A DNA stretch of 64,000 nucleotides, taken from Sphaerolaimus hirsutus (taxonomy: Eukaryota > Nematoda > Chromadorea > Monhysterida > Sphaerolaimidae). The notes beneath the pieces are model-generated. The model was given only the letters and a program-made list of their open reading frames with translations, did no database searches and was not told the DNA's origin. Both the position numbers and the translations under genes were made by a program. The DNA is taken from positions 17,694,747 through 17,758,746 of the forward strand of contig OZ038451.1 in NCBI GenBank assembly GCA_964036195.1, written 5' to 3'. Shown here in pieces: positions 28,431-39,735 of this stretch (within the stretch, counting starts at the first letter, position 1; each line of letters opens with the position of its first letter).

Positions 28431-31400
28431 TTAACTCTCAAAGGAAACAATCACACTTGCATTTGCCATTTTTGCGCCATAGTGACCGTCCCAGAACTGC
28501 GAGTCTTTCCCCTTTGATGTGAATCTGACGTATCGCACACCAGATCCATAATTTGAAAAAGTATGGGCAACTTGGTGCCAAGTGCCATCTGCGAAATAAA
28601 TGTATCAGTTCAAATCAGTAGGCTAATATAAATCCTAAAATTGTAATTGTGTTTGTGCATATCAATAAGGGTGCTACAAAGCCAACAAACGTGATGTTCT
28701 GTTAAAAAATGTGGTCATTAAATTTGTTGTTTAGATAAAAAACGGGCCATTGAAACGTGTTTTTTTAATTAGGCAACGAAACCAACCACTCCACTGTTGA
28801 GTTGTTCTCTCAAAATTTTCCACAACCAAAGGCACGCGGTCGGCATTCAGCAGCTCCAAACATAACCTGCAAAAAATGTACTTTCATCATTCTGATTTGA
28901 AAACAGAAATTGAAAACAAAATGAAACACACTCATAAATGGAACCGCAATCTTGCCGTGCTGCATACCATTCGCTGCAAATTATCGACGGTTGCATACTG
29001 TCCAGGACAAAATCCTGTAAAAAACTGGAAGATTGAGCATAGGGATGGCCAAAAACCAACCAAAAAAACGACGACGATTTTTTTAACGACCCTGTTTTTT
29101 ATTTAAAAAACAACGTTTTTTAAAATAAAACGTTTTTTTAAAGCTCCCAGATATGGTTATTGTCAGGGACGTAGCCAGGATTTTTGAGCGGGGGGACGGA
29201 TTTTATACAGAGCTCGGCGACCGGGGGGGGGGGGCGGCGCCCCCCCCCTAAAATTTTACCCGTGTAGTAAGGCAAAAGGCGCCATGGCGCTGGCACCATT
29301 CGTAGGTGCCACGCCATGGCGCTGGCGCCATTCGTTGGCGCAATGTCATGGCGCAACTGGCGCCAAAACAGCTGTAATTTATAGGATAAACAGCGACATG
29401 GACAAGAATTTAGCCCATTTCCATCGGCTTTGAGACTGCGAAGAAATAGCAGCCGAAAATATACGTTGCGTGATGGGAAAATGCGCGCTTGCGCGCAAAA
29501 TTTTTTCCAACTGTCGACAAAATCGTCTTCTGGAAGTGCAGTTTCTGGCACATTTTTTTATTCGGCCGCCCCCCTCCCCGGCTACGTCCTTGGTTATGGG
29601 TCAACATATACAGGTATATCAAACAATTGCCAGTACTTTGTGATGTTATATATAGCCACAGAATGGCTGTGGAGCCATGGGATAGCATTATAAGTGGTGA
29701 TTTCTATCAACAATATACATTTTTGTCGACTTGTTACGTATATTGCCTTTTGTCGAATGTTCATGACTTCAAGTCAAGTTTTGCATGGAACAGCAATTAT
29801 ATAAGGTTATAATAAAAGGCTAATCCATTGACAGTGATGGATCACACTGTAGAAGTATGTGGGAGCACATGGTAAAGTGTATGTGAAATTGCGCGCTTGC
29901 GCGCAAAAAAATTGCACAATACCGTACAGTACAAAGTACAAAAAAAGTTTGGCTGATGTTAAAAAAAACGGTTCCGATGCTTGTTTTTTTAAAAAACACC
30001 GTTGTTTTTTTAAAACGGTGAAAAACACCGGCCATCACTAATTGAGCAAGTTTTAGCAAAAAATTTTGGCAAACAATTTGTCAGTGTTCGTTTACTAATT
30101 GGCTTAGGTCCAAGTGACACTCATACCTCCTTCCAGAGAAAGAGCGCGTCACCAATACACTCAGACCTAAGCCTAAGCAGAGCCTAAAATATTGTGAAAA
30201 TATTACAAATTTGTATGTAAAGCGTATCCAAACTAGGGTTGGCCGATGTTTTTTTTTAAACGTTTTTTTTTTTAAAAACGTTTAAAAAAAACAAAAAAAC
30301 ATGACGTCCGAAATGTTTTTTTTTTAAAAAAAACATCGGCCGAAATTTTTAGTACTAAGCACTAGGTATTTTGCAAAATTTTTGCGCGCAAGCGTGCAAT
30401 TTCACACACAAATTGACATTGGTGGTTGTTTTCATTGGTTTTGTTGCATTTTTAGTATCAAAACATCCATTTCTATGTGCTACCATGGGTGAATAAGCCG
30501 ACATATGTTGCTGTAATATATAATATTGGAGTAATGTGCTTCCATGTACCTCCACAGTGTGTAACTTCACTCCCAAAGTCACAACCTCCTTTTATAACTT
30601 TGTTTGATCACTATTCCGTGCCAAACTTTACCTGAAGTCACAAACATTCGACTATAAGGCGATATACGAACAATATGTCGACGAAAAATGGATATTTTTG
30701 ACACAAATCACCACTTATAATGCTATCCCATGGCTCCACAGCCATTATATGGTCATATTTAACATCACAGAGTATTGCCACTGTCTGATATACCTATATA
30801 TGTTGACACTAGGTCATATCTGGGAGCTTTTAAAAAAAACGTTTTTTTAAAAAAAACAACGTTTTTTTAATAAAAAAAACGTTTAAAAAAACAAAAAAAC
30901 ATCGAGTTAAAAAAAAACGTTTTTTTTCCAACCCTAATCCAAACCAAATAAATGTGAAGTACAAACCGTATCCAAATCGAATTTTTGGCACATTATCAAA
31001 AAAATCGCAAAAGAATGCCGATGAATTGAAACACAAATTTTTTTCGTCGATTTCAAAAACAAACCTGCACACCGTTTTTCACGAGATCGATAGTGATAGA
31101 TTTGCTAGACCAGTGATAACTGGTGACAAAGCACGACGGGAAGGTTTGTTCTGCATAGATCGGCGGTGCTTCACGTTTCATCGTAGTTTCATTAAAAGTC
31201 CGTTGACGCTCAGATCCTGAAACAGCAATGGACTCGTTTAGGGACCCATTCATCGACACCACTAAGCACTGGTAAATGCGGCAAATGTTTTTTGTTTCTT
31301 TTAAAAAAACATGGGGATGGATACAGTACGTAACAGATAAAACTACCCACCGCGGGAAGCCAGGGAAATACAATAAAAAAGTATAACCTTGTTTCACCCG

Positions 31401-31932
31401 GGCAATTTCAAGTGCCCAGAACTCACCAGTAGTCCAATGTCTCAACTCATGGTCATGTGTGTAAGCCAGAAGATTTCTTGAGTACGGTCTCTTTAGTGCG
31501 ATCAATCTGTAATCAAACGGAAACTTTGATCTTGTGGATCTCGGCGGCAGCGGAATTTCGCGAGCACAACAGTACTCCAACCAGAAGGCGTGATCTGAGC
31601 AAAAATAAACAATCATTTGTCGGGATCGACTTATCATTCAATTCAGCAACATGTCTCAATCTCCACACAATCAAAGATCCCCGCAAATGAAAATTTCAAT
31701 AAAAACGATGACCTCAAAAGGAAAATTCAAAATCCAACCAGAAAGAATAGTGTACCACAGCTTGCACACGAGCGGTCCAGCAGAAGCCAATAGTTGAGTA
31801 TTCTCGCAGTGCAGTAATACCAGTCTAGTCGCAAGCTCGTATTGTGCCTCGGTGTAGCGCGCATCGCTGCCGCCGAAAAGCGACAGATCACTTTCACTTG
31901 CGCTGGCGAGCGACACTCGTGAATGGTCGCTC
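28431..31932 (-). CDS. F-box protein with F-box-associated (FBA) domain, FBXO6/FBXO44-like; first exon not found
   Basis: Six exons with matching phases: 31932-31739, 31594-31427, 31216-31065, 29014-28932, 28866-28790 and 28588-28431. Proteins of this family join SKP1-CUL1 ubiquitin ligases, and the FBA domain binds glycoprotein or other substrates. The F-box lies in the first exon listed (ELATRLVLLHCENTQLLAS, LVCKLWYTIL). The FBA domain follows: KRPYSRNLL, CFVTSYHWSSKSITIDLV, CSEWYAARQDCGSIYELC, TTQQWNGTWHQVAHTFSN, YGSGVRYVRF, FWDGHYGAKMANASVIVS and the stop. The split codons at CGSIYE/L and QQW/N are decisive for the joins. Intron 3 is over 2 kb and holds two related hAT elements. Confidence 0.88.
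29040..30040. mobile_element. hAT element, TSD ATTGAGCA, in F-box intron
   Basis: Ends TAGGGATGGCCAAAAACC and ACACCGGCCATCACTA with perfect duplications ATTGAGCA (29032-29039 and 30041-30048). Both ends carry AAAAAACGTTTTTT units. It shares a central region (for example GCCACAGAATGGCTGTGGAG) with the element at 30234, and hosts the element at 29164-29592. Confidence 0.9.
29164..29592. mobile_element. hAT-like element with ends CAGGGACGTAGCCAGG
   Basis: Ends CAGGGACGTAGCCAGGATTT and its inverse; flanks GTTATTGT and GTTATGGG agree at 6 of 8 positions. The interior contains GGCGCCATGGCG units, G/C runs and GCGCGCTTGCGCGCAAAA. It is nested in 29040-30040. Confidence 0.8.
30234..30936. mobile_element. 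hAT element, TSD ATCCAAAC, sister of 29040
   Basis: Ends TAGGGTTGGCCGATG and TTTTTCCAACCCTA; perfect duplications ATCCAAAC at 30226-30233 and 30937-30944. Subterminal runs are AAAACGTTTTTTT. The middle is an inverted, diverged copy of the middle of 29040-30040. Confidence 0.9.
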
Positions 31933-32695
31933 CTGAGATGGATGAAAAAGTGAATAAGGAACAATGGAGAATAACTCTTTCGAAGAGGTTGGAAAACGTA
32001 CCCCATCGTGTAGTGAGAACGGGACGAATGATAATACTGTCGAATATTGTATACTCGTATGAATCAGCCCGACCTTTGGCCCAACGGTCCCCTTTTAAGT
32101 TTTTTTTGAAAAATAAAACAGTCGTGCTGAGACGTTAAGATTATGGTAGATGTCAAGTAGTTCAGATACTATTGTTCATTAAATAACTTTATACAACATC
32201 ACTGATATGTGCGCCGTTGCAATTTTTTGCTTACGCTGTCTTCTATTCTATCTGCTAAGATTCCAGCCACATGAACATATCCCTGACAGTGAATATGATT
32301 TTGAAATTTTACGAATCTGCATAATAAACAATTCGGACGGATCGGGGCACGTATGTAAAGTTGGCTTACGTCCAAGGTTGTATTTGGATACGCTTACATG
32401 TTGTACGAACGAAAGAAAAAGACACAGTATTTCCGTCCGAGTCACCAATAATCGCCGCAGAATGCAAATAAGCGACTAAAAATAGTTTCTAAAGGCGGAC
32501 CACACACTGACGTCCCGCTTCGGTTCGCCATCGTTAACGGTGGTACACAGAAGTGGTTATGCAAAGATTGTTTTGGCAAGCTGCCAACTACACAAAAGGG
32601 GCCTCACCGATTAGGACAGTGAGAATTTATGCAAAATCAGCATAATTGCGTAAAGTATCGGGATCAATTCGTGGGGGTCGCATGCGGCGTCTCGG
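31933..32695. other. Intergenic between F-box gene (minus) and FLYWCH gene (plus)
   Basis: The F-box start exon and both promoters should lie here. I found no clear ATG exon with matching phase. No repeat family was recognised. Confidence 0.4.
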
Positions 32696-35600
32696 ATGGA
32701 GGCTGCGATGAACGAGGGAGAAATGGTCGCCGTGCGCTCCATGACATGGCGTAACAAACCGGCGCTGCTGTGGAAAGAGCAGAGGTACCACATGGTTGGT
32801 TTAGGTGTGAACTGTGAGCGTTGGCACGATGCCAACCGGTGTTTCTGCATTCATTTTCCGTCGTACGCAGCACACGACGAGCAAACGGGCGGGGCAGATT
32901 GTCCAAGACTGGCGCTGCCCCACCAAGCGACCGGGTCAAAATATACTGTGCACCGGGCGCGTGACAACATTGGGCGATCCGGATACATTCCCGGTGGGCG
33001 GCATGATGCCAGTGGTGGAGAGCAGGACGCACTCGAACTTCTGCTCCACAGATGCGGCTACTGCCTGGGCTGAACATTACAGGATTCTGATTAGGGTTCG
33101 TTCATGGTGTTTTAAACTTTTTTTTTCTGGTGGCGCTGATGTTCTCTAGATTGGGCCTTCATTTAGATAATAGATAGCTTAACATCAAACCAGCTTGGTA
33201 ATTTGGGTGGGGTGTAGGGTTCAAACGGGATCCCGATCCCGTTTGAACCCTAATTCAGGCACGGTCTGTAAATAGATAACTGGAACTTTTTGCGGTTACC
33301 AACCAGCCCCTGGGATCCGTCATTCGTTATTCACTCTCCAATCTTCATGCTTCCACAAGGACGTAGCCAGGGGGGGGGGGGCTTCCCGGGCCGGATGAAA
33401 AAATGTGCCAGAAATGGCACTTCCAGAAGACGATTTTGTCGACAGTTGAAAAAATTTTGCGCGCAAGCGCGCATTTCCCCATCATGCTACGTATATTTTC
33501 GGCTGACCAGTCTCCGCAGCCTCAAAGCCAGTGAAAATGGACTCAATTCCTGTCCATGTCGCTGTATACGCCTGTAAAATACAGACATATACTGCTAATT
33601 TGGCGCCAGTGGCGCCATGGCGTGGCGCCTACAAATGGCGCCAGCGCCATGGCGTGGCGCCTACGAATGGCGCCAGCGCCAGGGCGCCATTCTCTTACTA
33701 CAGGGGTAAAATTTTAGGGGGGGGGGGGCGCCGCCCCCCCGTTCGCTGGGCTCTGTAAACAATCCGCCCCCCCGCTCAAAAATCCTGGCTACGTCCCTGT
33801 GCTTCCATCCCTCCACTAATCACTGCTCACGCAGCTGGCGTGCATGCGCGGCTGCGACATCGACCAGGCCATCGACGACAAGCTCGCCGAGCTGCGCGAC
33901 AACGACCGCGACGACGTGGCGGCGATCCTCGAGACCAGGGGTATCTTGAATTTTGACCCTCCAAGTGGTTGGATAGATAGCAAATTGCTCCTCCGGAGGG
34001 ATAGATAGCTGAAAAATTTTCTGGGGGGGGTTGGGGGGGGGTTTGGGGGGGGGTTGTGGTGGTTCGATATATAGGCTTTTTCGGGGCATAGAAGGAAGAA
34101 AAGGGAGAAAAATCGCTAAAAGTAGGTGTAAAATAGCTCAAAATGGGTATACAAGAGCATATAGTACTTAAAATAGCTGAAAATAGGCAGTTAGACGCAT
34201 GAACCAGTGATTTTGGAGATGAAAATCTATATATAGGTATGAAAAATAGCGATTTTGAGCGAAAATTAGGGTATAGTTTCTGAAAAATCGCTCCAGATAG
34301 GTAGATAGCTGGGCGATTTGGGGGGGGGTTTAGGGGGTAGTAGCCCAAAATTTTGCCCCCGGGATAGATAGATAGCTGAGCGGCCTCCGGGATAGATAGA
34401 TAGCTGGGCGGTTTGGGGGGGGGTAACCCCCCCCCAACCCCCCCCATTCGAGACCCCTGCTCGAGACCGGCCGCGCCTCGCTCACCAACAGCCTGTCGCA
34501 GCAGGTGCAGAAAATACACAGCGGCCCCGGCGCCAAGGGGCTCACGTCGCTCGAGTTGGCTGGTTTGAATCACGTGAATGATGGGACTGGCGATGATTTG
34601 TTGAGGCAGATCGCTGGACAGGTGAGCCGATGAAAAGTGTCTTGTTTGAGTGGGTGCGATGCCTATTCGGTAAATTTAAACTGGAATCTGGCAGGTATCT
34701 GGAGATACGTCAACTGCGCTCGATGATGAAGCGGTTGGTTTGTAGGGAGGGGATATAGAGAATCCTGCTTTTCATGTGTCTGATTTAAGTGGGGCTGTTC
34801 GTGCAGCTCATAAGGCTGCAAAACGGTGTTAAGTTTGTTGTGTATTTTCGTCATGTTTTTAATTACTGTTGTTACATGGTAGTCCTGGACAGATAGTATT
34901 TTTCTAATAACTTGATTTGCCATGCCCATGTGCCTGTGACAACTAGCGTTTTTGCAATTGGCACTCAAAAAAAAATTCTTAACAAGCTGTACAGAAACGG
35001 GAAATTACAGAAAGATTTTTCACAAAATTCCCCCTTTCAAATTCATTCCAAAGTCACGTGTCATGTTTTTCTGTTTAGCAACTGATCGTGGTGTTTTCGC
35101 CTCAGGGTGAGGCGGGGCCTAGCGAGCCGGCGGCCGACCCGCCAGCGCGCGCGCCCTACCGCCGCCGGCCGGTGGGCCAAGTGACGGAGTTCGAGATGGC
35201 CGACCTGAGTCAGAAGACGCCCATGGGCAACCCGGTGCTCACGGCGCCCTCCAATATCTACCCGGACGTGGTCTACTCGTTCTCGCTGCACAAAAAGAAG
35301 GGCAATTTCACCTATTTTCGCTGCAAGGGATGCCCCGCGTCGAACAAGCATTATAGGCCGGTTGTGGTAAGTCGTTGGTATAGTCATTCTCAGTGGTCTG
35401 ATAGGAGGCGGGGATTAGCCCCAAAACGCTCCAGCTATCCATGTATCCCGCCGAACTACCTTTTTGTCCTAGTTTTGTTTGCTACTATCCCCGGTGCCAG
35501 TTCCGCAAATTGAGAAGTGAGAAGTAAAATGGCAAAAGCGATGTAAAATGGCAAAACTGAAGTGAAATGGCAAGTAAATTGGCAAAAGCGACGTAAGAAA

Positions 35601-36134
35601 TAAAAATTAAATATTGTTTCTCTTCCCTTTTCCCATTTTACTTCTCAATTCACTTCGCATTTGCCATTTCACTTCGCATTTGCCATTTTACTTAGCATTT
35701 GCTATTTTATTGCTCACTTCTCCACTTGCGAAACTGGCCCCTGGACTACTGTAGCTATTTTTCTTCTGTTTCAGCGATTTTCATCCCTTTTCTGCTTTCC
35801 ACACCTTGACAAAGCAAATATTGAACCCCGCGAGACCCCGCTCCTCAAACACCTGCCCCAATAACGGTTGCTGCCAAAATAATCTAGCAAATTTGGTTGT
35901 CCAAGTAACTCGTGTCGCTTTCAGGTGCGCGTGTCCAACTTGTCGGGCCGCCTGGCGACCGACGTGGACCACCCCAACCGGGCGCACATCTGCGTCGCGT
36001 CCGCGCCCGACGGCCGCATGGTGCACGCGCTCAGCGACGAGGGCAGGGCCATGCGCAGAAATGGATCGTGGACTTATGTTACCATTGACCCAGGAGATTT
36101 GAAGTTGGTTTTTGGGTTGGTTAGGGACGCTTAA
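32696..36134 (+). CDS. FLYWCH-like zinc-finger protein with two modules (interrupted)
   Basis: Proposed exons: 32696-about 32783 and about 32819-33095 (module 1, with a frame change between them), 33835-33935 plus 34468-34621 (split by a hAT), 35106-35366 and 35925-36134. The later joins are phase-consistent. Module 1: NKPALLW, SAFIFRR, DWRCPTKRPGQNILCTGRV and RTHSNFC. Module 2: MGNPVLTAPSNIYPDVVYSF, FTYFRCKGC, DVDHPNRAHIC. These follow the FLYWCH pattern (G.P.L, Y.F, YWRC, C, H.C); such domains bind DNA or protein partners in nuclear regulators. A linker exon (GCDIDQAIDDKLAELRDNDR) separates them. The link between module 1 and the rest is inference. The hAT insertion shifts the frame unless it is spliced out. 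Confidence 0.55.
33220..33258. repeat. Minimal CCCGATCCC-family palindrome
   Basis: TAGGGTTCAAACGGGATCCC is followed at once by its inverse, so only the two termini of the 1281-1952 family remain. No duplication was recognised. Confidence 0.6.
33356..33799. mobile_element. hAT-like element, TSD TGCTTCCA
   Basis: Ends CAAGGACGTAGCCAGG and CCTGGCTACGTCCCTG, with perfect duplications TGCTTCCA (33348-33355 and 33800-33807). Same family as 29164 and 46341, with GGCGCCATGGCGTGGCGCC units and long G/C runs inside. Confidence 0.9.
33936..34459. mobile_element. hAT (S family) inserted in a FLYWCH-gene exon, TSD CTCGAGAC
   Basis: Ends CAGGGGTATCTTGAATT and ATTCGAGACCCCTG; perfect 8-bp duplications CTCGAGAC at 33928-33935 and 34460-34467. 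Excising it with one copy restores an open exon reading AAILETGRASLTNSL. Contains AAGGAAGAAAAGGGAG, AATCGCTAAAAGTAGG and GATAGATAGCTGAG. Confidence 0.92.
34622..35105. other. Intron of the FLYWCH gene, no recognised repeat
   Basis: Bounded by GTGAGC and CGCCTCAG. No window repeat family is seen in it. Confidence 0.5.
35489..35745. repeat. Hairpin MITE with GAAGTGAGAAGTAAAATGG units
   Basis: Ends CGGTGCCAGTTCCGCAA and TTGCGAAACTGGCCCC. Interior is inverted AAATGGCAAAAGCGA / TTTGCCATTTTACTT units. The ends resemble 20303-20538 and the introner-like family, with a different filler. Confidence 0.7.
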
Positions 36135-37072
36135 TATTATGCTTGATTTTTTAAACTGATTTTTTTTGAAAATTATGGATGTCAATCTGATTAAAATAAA
36201 CAAAGGGCAGAAGTTTTGGTGGCAAGTCACTAGGTGTTTTGCGATTTTTTCTGCGCGCAGATGCATAATTTCACACACAGATAAACAGAAGTTGCTTTCA
36301 TTGTTTTTTTTTGTCTTTTTAGTAGTGAACCTTCCAATCAGTGGCGTAGCCAGGGGGGGCGGCCACCCCCCCCCCTTCCCGGGCCGGACAGAAAAGTTGC
36401 CGGGAATGGCACATTTCTATGGCGATTTTGTAGGTTGATCTCAAAAATTTTGCGCACTTCGTACCTAACAATTTCCTCTATTCTTATTTGCGTATCAGTA
36501 GTAAAAATACCGCTACAAATTGCTAAACGCGGTAAGATTCTGCATATATTTAGGTAAACGTTTGTTATATTGTAGCCACTGGCGCCAACGCCATGGCGCG
36601 GCGCCTACAAATGGCGCCAGCGCCAATACGTCCATTCCGCTATCATTTTAGGCCAAATTTTAGGGGGGGGGCGCCCTGGGGAGACTTATCGAGGATATAC
36701 GGTAGCAATAAATACATCATGTATCATTTTTATTTTTATTTAAAATTAATTTGAAAAGTCAGTTTAGAAAATAAGTTTCATGTCGCGTCGTGAAATTAGT
36801 TTTAAAAATCATGTCTTTTTTGTCTATGAACGGCGATTGTGAATTTGCTGTTGTTTCGGCTTGTTTGTTCTCTCTGTATTCTTCTGTCTCTCCGTCAAGG
36901 TGACATTCCATGATGTACCAAAAAACATTGTCCTTCTCTTTCAATGGTTGCGTGCGCTTTGTGGTCGCTTTTTATTGATACAGTTGCATATCTGGCAGTT
37001 CAATAATAAGCGTCTGGCGCTTGACGCTTGCCAATATTGGCTCTAAAACCGTCAACTGGGCGCCCAGCGGCC
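36135..37072. other. Intergenic, with a CAGTGGCGTAGCCAGG-type hAT copy at about 36340-36680
   Basis: CAGTGGCGTAGCCAGGGGGG begins a copy of the 29164/33356/46341 family, with GGCGCCAACGCCATGGCGCG units and a G-run near 36665. The right end is not clear. The promoter of the second FLYWCH gene should follow. Confidence 0.45.
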
Positions 37073-38181
37073 ATGACGTCCCGTCAGATGGCCAAGTCGG
37101 AGCCGCTGTACGATCTCGGCGAGGCGGACATTACCGGAGTTACAGCCATGGGCCGACCAATGTTGCGCTATGTGTCGCGGCGCTACCCTGGCATCGTGTT
37201 CGAGTTTTCGCAAGGCCGCAGCGGGCACCGGGACCCGCGCATCAGCTACTGGCGCTGTTTGGCTTGCAAGAAGCTGCAGATATCGACCGGCATAGCCCTC
37301 AAGGACCGGTCCCATTTTCTGGTCGACCCCGACCGCCCGCCCAGGGAGCACCAGTGCGTGTCGGCGCTGTATGCCAAGAATGGCAAAGTTAGGATACAGG
37401 CGGTCACTGCCGAGGAGAGCGACATTGTGCAGAATAAACGGCGGGAAAGGTGAATCCGCTTTTGCGGGGTGTCCCTTGTTGGACTACGGATTCGACTGCT
37501 CGCAAATTCCCTGTGATTATTGGTGCCACACACTGGATGTCAACTGGTTCGATGTCAACTCGATTTTATGTCAATGTGGGTAGCAGGACAATCTTCAATG
37601 GCGATGTCAACTGGGCCGTCTTTTTTCATAATTTTGAGTTTATGGGCTGCGAAACCATGTTCAAATGCACATGGCCATATAAATTCCTCTCCTGCCGCAA
37701 ACTGTCCTGCTACCTAAATTGCATACATCGAGTTGACACCGAAACAGTTGACACCCAGTGTGTGTGATGCCATTTTGGAGTGGTAATGTCGTAGGCCACA
37801 CCTCGCTGCATTCGTCCATTGAATTGTCGCTTTCCGTCACTCACGCTAATTTGTATCAACCAAATTTCCATCGTTTCCCCCCTTCGTAGACTCGAGGGCG
37901 TGGGCACATCGACCGGCGACAGTTTGGCGCTGACGCCAAAAAAGCGCCGGCGTCTCGCTGGCAGTGCGTCTGGCGCGGGCGCCATGGGCGACTCTGGCGC
38001 CAGCGGCGACATTTCATTTGCAATGGCCAATGCGAATGGCGGCATTGATGACGATGCTATCAGACAGTTGGCTAATGGGGCGCTCGAGGAGGATGATGAA
38101 CAGATGTTTGCTGCACCGCCGATGGTGGTTTTGGCCGATGATGATTTTTATGGTGCACCGTGCCAGGAAGTTGTAAACTGA
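37073..38181 (+). CDS. FLYWCH-like zinc-finger protein, 222 residues
   Basis: Two exons: 37073-37449 and 37890-38181, joined through a split Arg codon (AG + A). The N-terminal half is one FLYWCH-like module: GRPMLRYVSRRYPGIVFEF, ISYWRCLACKK, DRPPREHQC. The C-terminal half has a nuclear-localisation-like PKKRRRL, then Ala/Gly/Ser-rich and acidic segments (ALEEDDEQMF) to the stop. This suggests a nuclear regulator. The module is clearly related to module 2 of the gene on its left (same YxRCxxC and D.D.P...H.C spacing), so the cluster probably arose by tandem duplication. The upstream frame is also open, so the start could be earlier or the exon could be internal. Intron 1 holds a P-family MITE. 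Confidence 0.72.
37521..37770. repeat. P-family palindromic MITE in FLYWCH gene intron
   Basis: Ends GGTGCCACACACTGGATGTC and CACCCAGTGTGTGTGATGCC. ATT flanks both sides (possible 3-bp duplication). Confidence 0.65.
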
Positions 38182-38558
38182 TGGCGACTTTAAATGAGAA
38201 AACGAAAATCAATTCAAAAACTTTCCACATAAAGCAATCGAGCTGTTGGTTGGTGTAGGTGTGCACCGCACTACATAAATAAATATCTATGTATTTATAC
38301 CCAAGGGTACACCTCATGTGGCAGCCCAGGCCCCCAACACCACTGGAAAACACGACAAGATCTTTTTGTGGCAGTTATAAATGTGTAATTTTAGTAAATT
38401 TGTCCAGATAATTTGATGAATGTTAATGGGCGTATTTGTGGCTGAAATTTCAGCAATAGAAAGGGTAGATGAAACAACCTGCAAGGTTCCCGCCTCACCA
38501 CAACACCCAAAAGATAACACCAAGAAGTGTTAACAAAAATAAAAGCAATTATTTTCAG

Positions 38559-39735
38559 TTCTTTTTCTAAATCCTCCTTCAAAAGTGCCACCAGTGTAAG
38601 TAAATATATAGAAGTGAAAACCCTCCCCTTTCAGAAAACTCGGTCGAGTGGCGGCGGTGGCACCACGGGTAAAAAAGCCGCTTCAACATCGTCTGGAACC
38701 GGCGCTGCGCCGTGGCGCAACAAGCAGGTCAACATGAAAACGCAGCTGGAAATGGACGCGCTCAAAGAGGAGCTCAGACATCGGCGACAGTTGAATGAGA
38801 TTGCCGAGAGCAGGGAACGGATGGCTATGGATGCGGAATTGCAGTACGTTGTGGTTGACCGCTCTGTACGCTTCAATCATACATTCAATACGCTCTGATC
38901 GGTAATCATATCTTTACTGTATCTATCTATCCATGTATCACAAAGCAAAAGTTTTATTCTCTGGACCGCCCCTCCAAAAAATCCCCCAAAATCGCTCAGC
39001 TTTATACTTCTTTCTACTATGGAACAAATGTTGAGCTATTTTCCCCATGTTTCACTCAAAATAGCTGAGTTTTGCACTTTTGTGCCAAATTTCAGCTTCA
39101 ACGTCGCTATTTTTAACATATGTTTAGTGGTTTCCCCATTTTTCTGCGTTGTACACTTTGAATAATCCTATTTATATGTTGAAGCCTAATTACGATGACG
39201 CCTGTCCTAATTGCAGGCACATGGCCGACTGTAACCAATTGGCACAGCAGCGCATGGAGCTGGAAAATTCGATTCTCGAATTGAAGAAGTCTAAATTGGA
39301 TTTGCGGATCAAAAAGTTGGTTATTTGCGTTTGGGCGGAGTCGGGGGAGGGGGGTTGTGCTGCTTTTTATATTCACCTTTCTGTGAATATTTAGTTGAAA
39401 TTTATATGAAACTACAACCAGAAAAATAAATAACTGATAATTTGAAACGTCTTAAAATTTATCATACATAAATTTGGGCACATTGCCATCGTTTTAACAA
39501 AGAAACCATGTCCAGGCTGCGCTCTGGCGAGCTGCCCGTGGAGGCGTTGGCCGAGTCGGGCAGCGAGCTGGACGACGAAGAGAGCGACCAGCTGCAGGCG
39601 GCGGCGACGAACGGCGACCCGGCCGCCCAACAGACTGGCGCCCGCGCCGACGTGCAGCCGGCTGAAAATCATAGTGATAATGGGCCGCCGCGACGGCAGG
39701 CGACCGGTGTTCCGGCAATCTCTTATGAAGCCTAG
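38559..39735 (+). CDS. Coiled-coil protein, 5' end not found
   Basis: Exons 38559-38595 (37 nt), 38635-38843, 39217-39315 and 39516-39735 join with consistent phases. The product has a Ser/Gly-rich start (SKSSFKSATSKTRSSGGGG), a strongly helical middle (MKTQLEMDALKEELRHRRQL, NQLAQQRMELENSILELKK) typical of a coiled coil, and an acidic, Gln/Ala-rich end (SGSELDDEESDQLQ) closing at TAG. I do not recognise a family. It could be a separate gene or alternative 3' exons of the FLYWCH gene just upstream, whose stop lies only 377 bp before. No join with matching phase was found. Confidence 0.6.
38925..39185. repeat. S-family fragment in coiled-coil gene intron
   Basis: TATCTATCTATCCATG, ACCGCCCCTCCAAAAAATC, AATCGCTCAGC and AATAATCCTATTTATATGTTG correspond to the S family on the minus strand. 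Confidence 0.5.

Noticed and set aside
32664..33077. 137-residue minus-strand frame
   Set aside because: The plus strand encodes the FLYWCH-like module here; the minus frame has no motif.
33935..34468. Idea that the hAT in the FLYWCH exon is spliced out exactly
   Set aside because: I tried the available GT sites near the left end with AG sites near the right end and none preserved the frame, so I report it as an insertion only.
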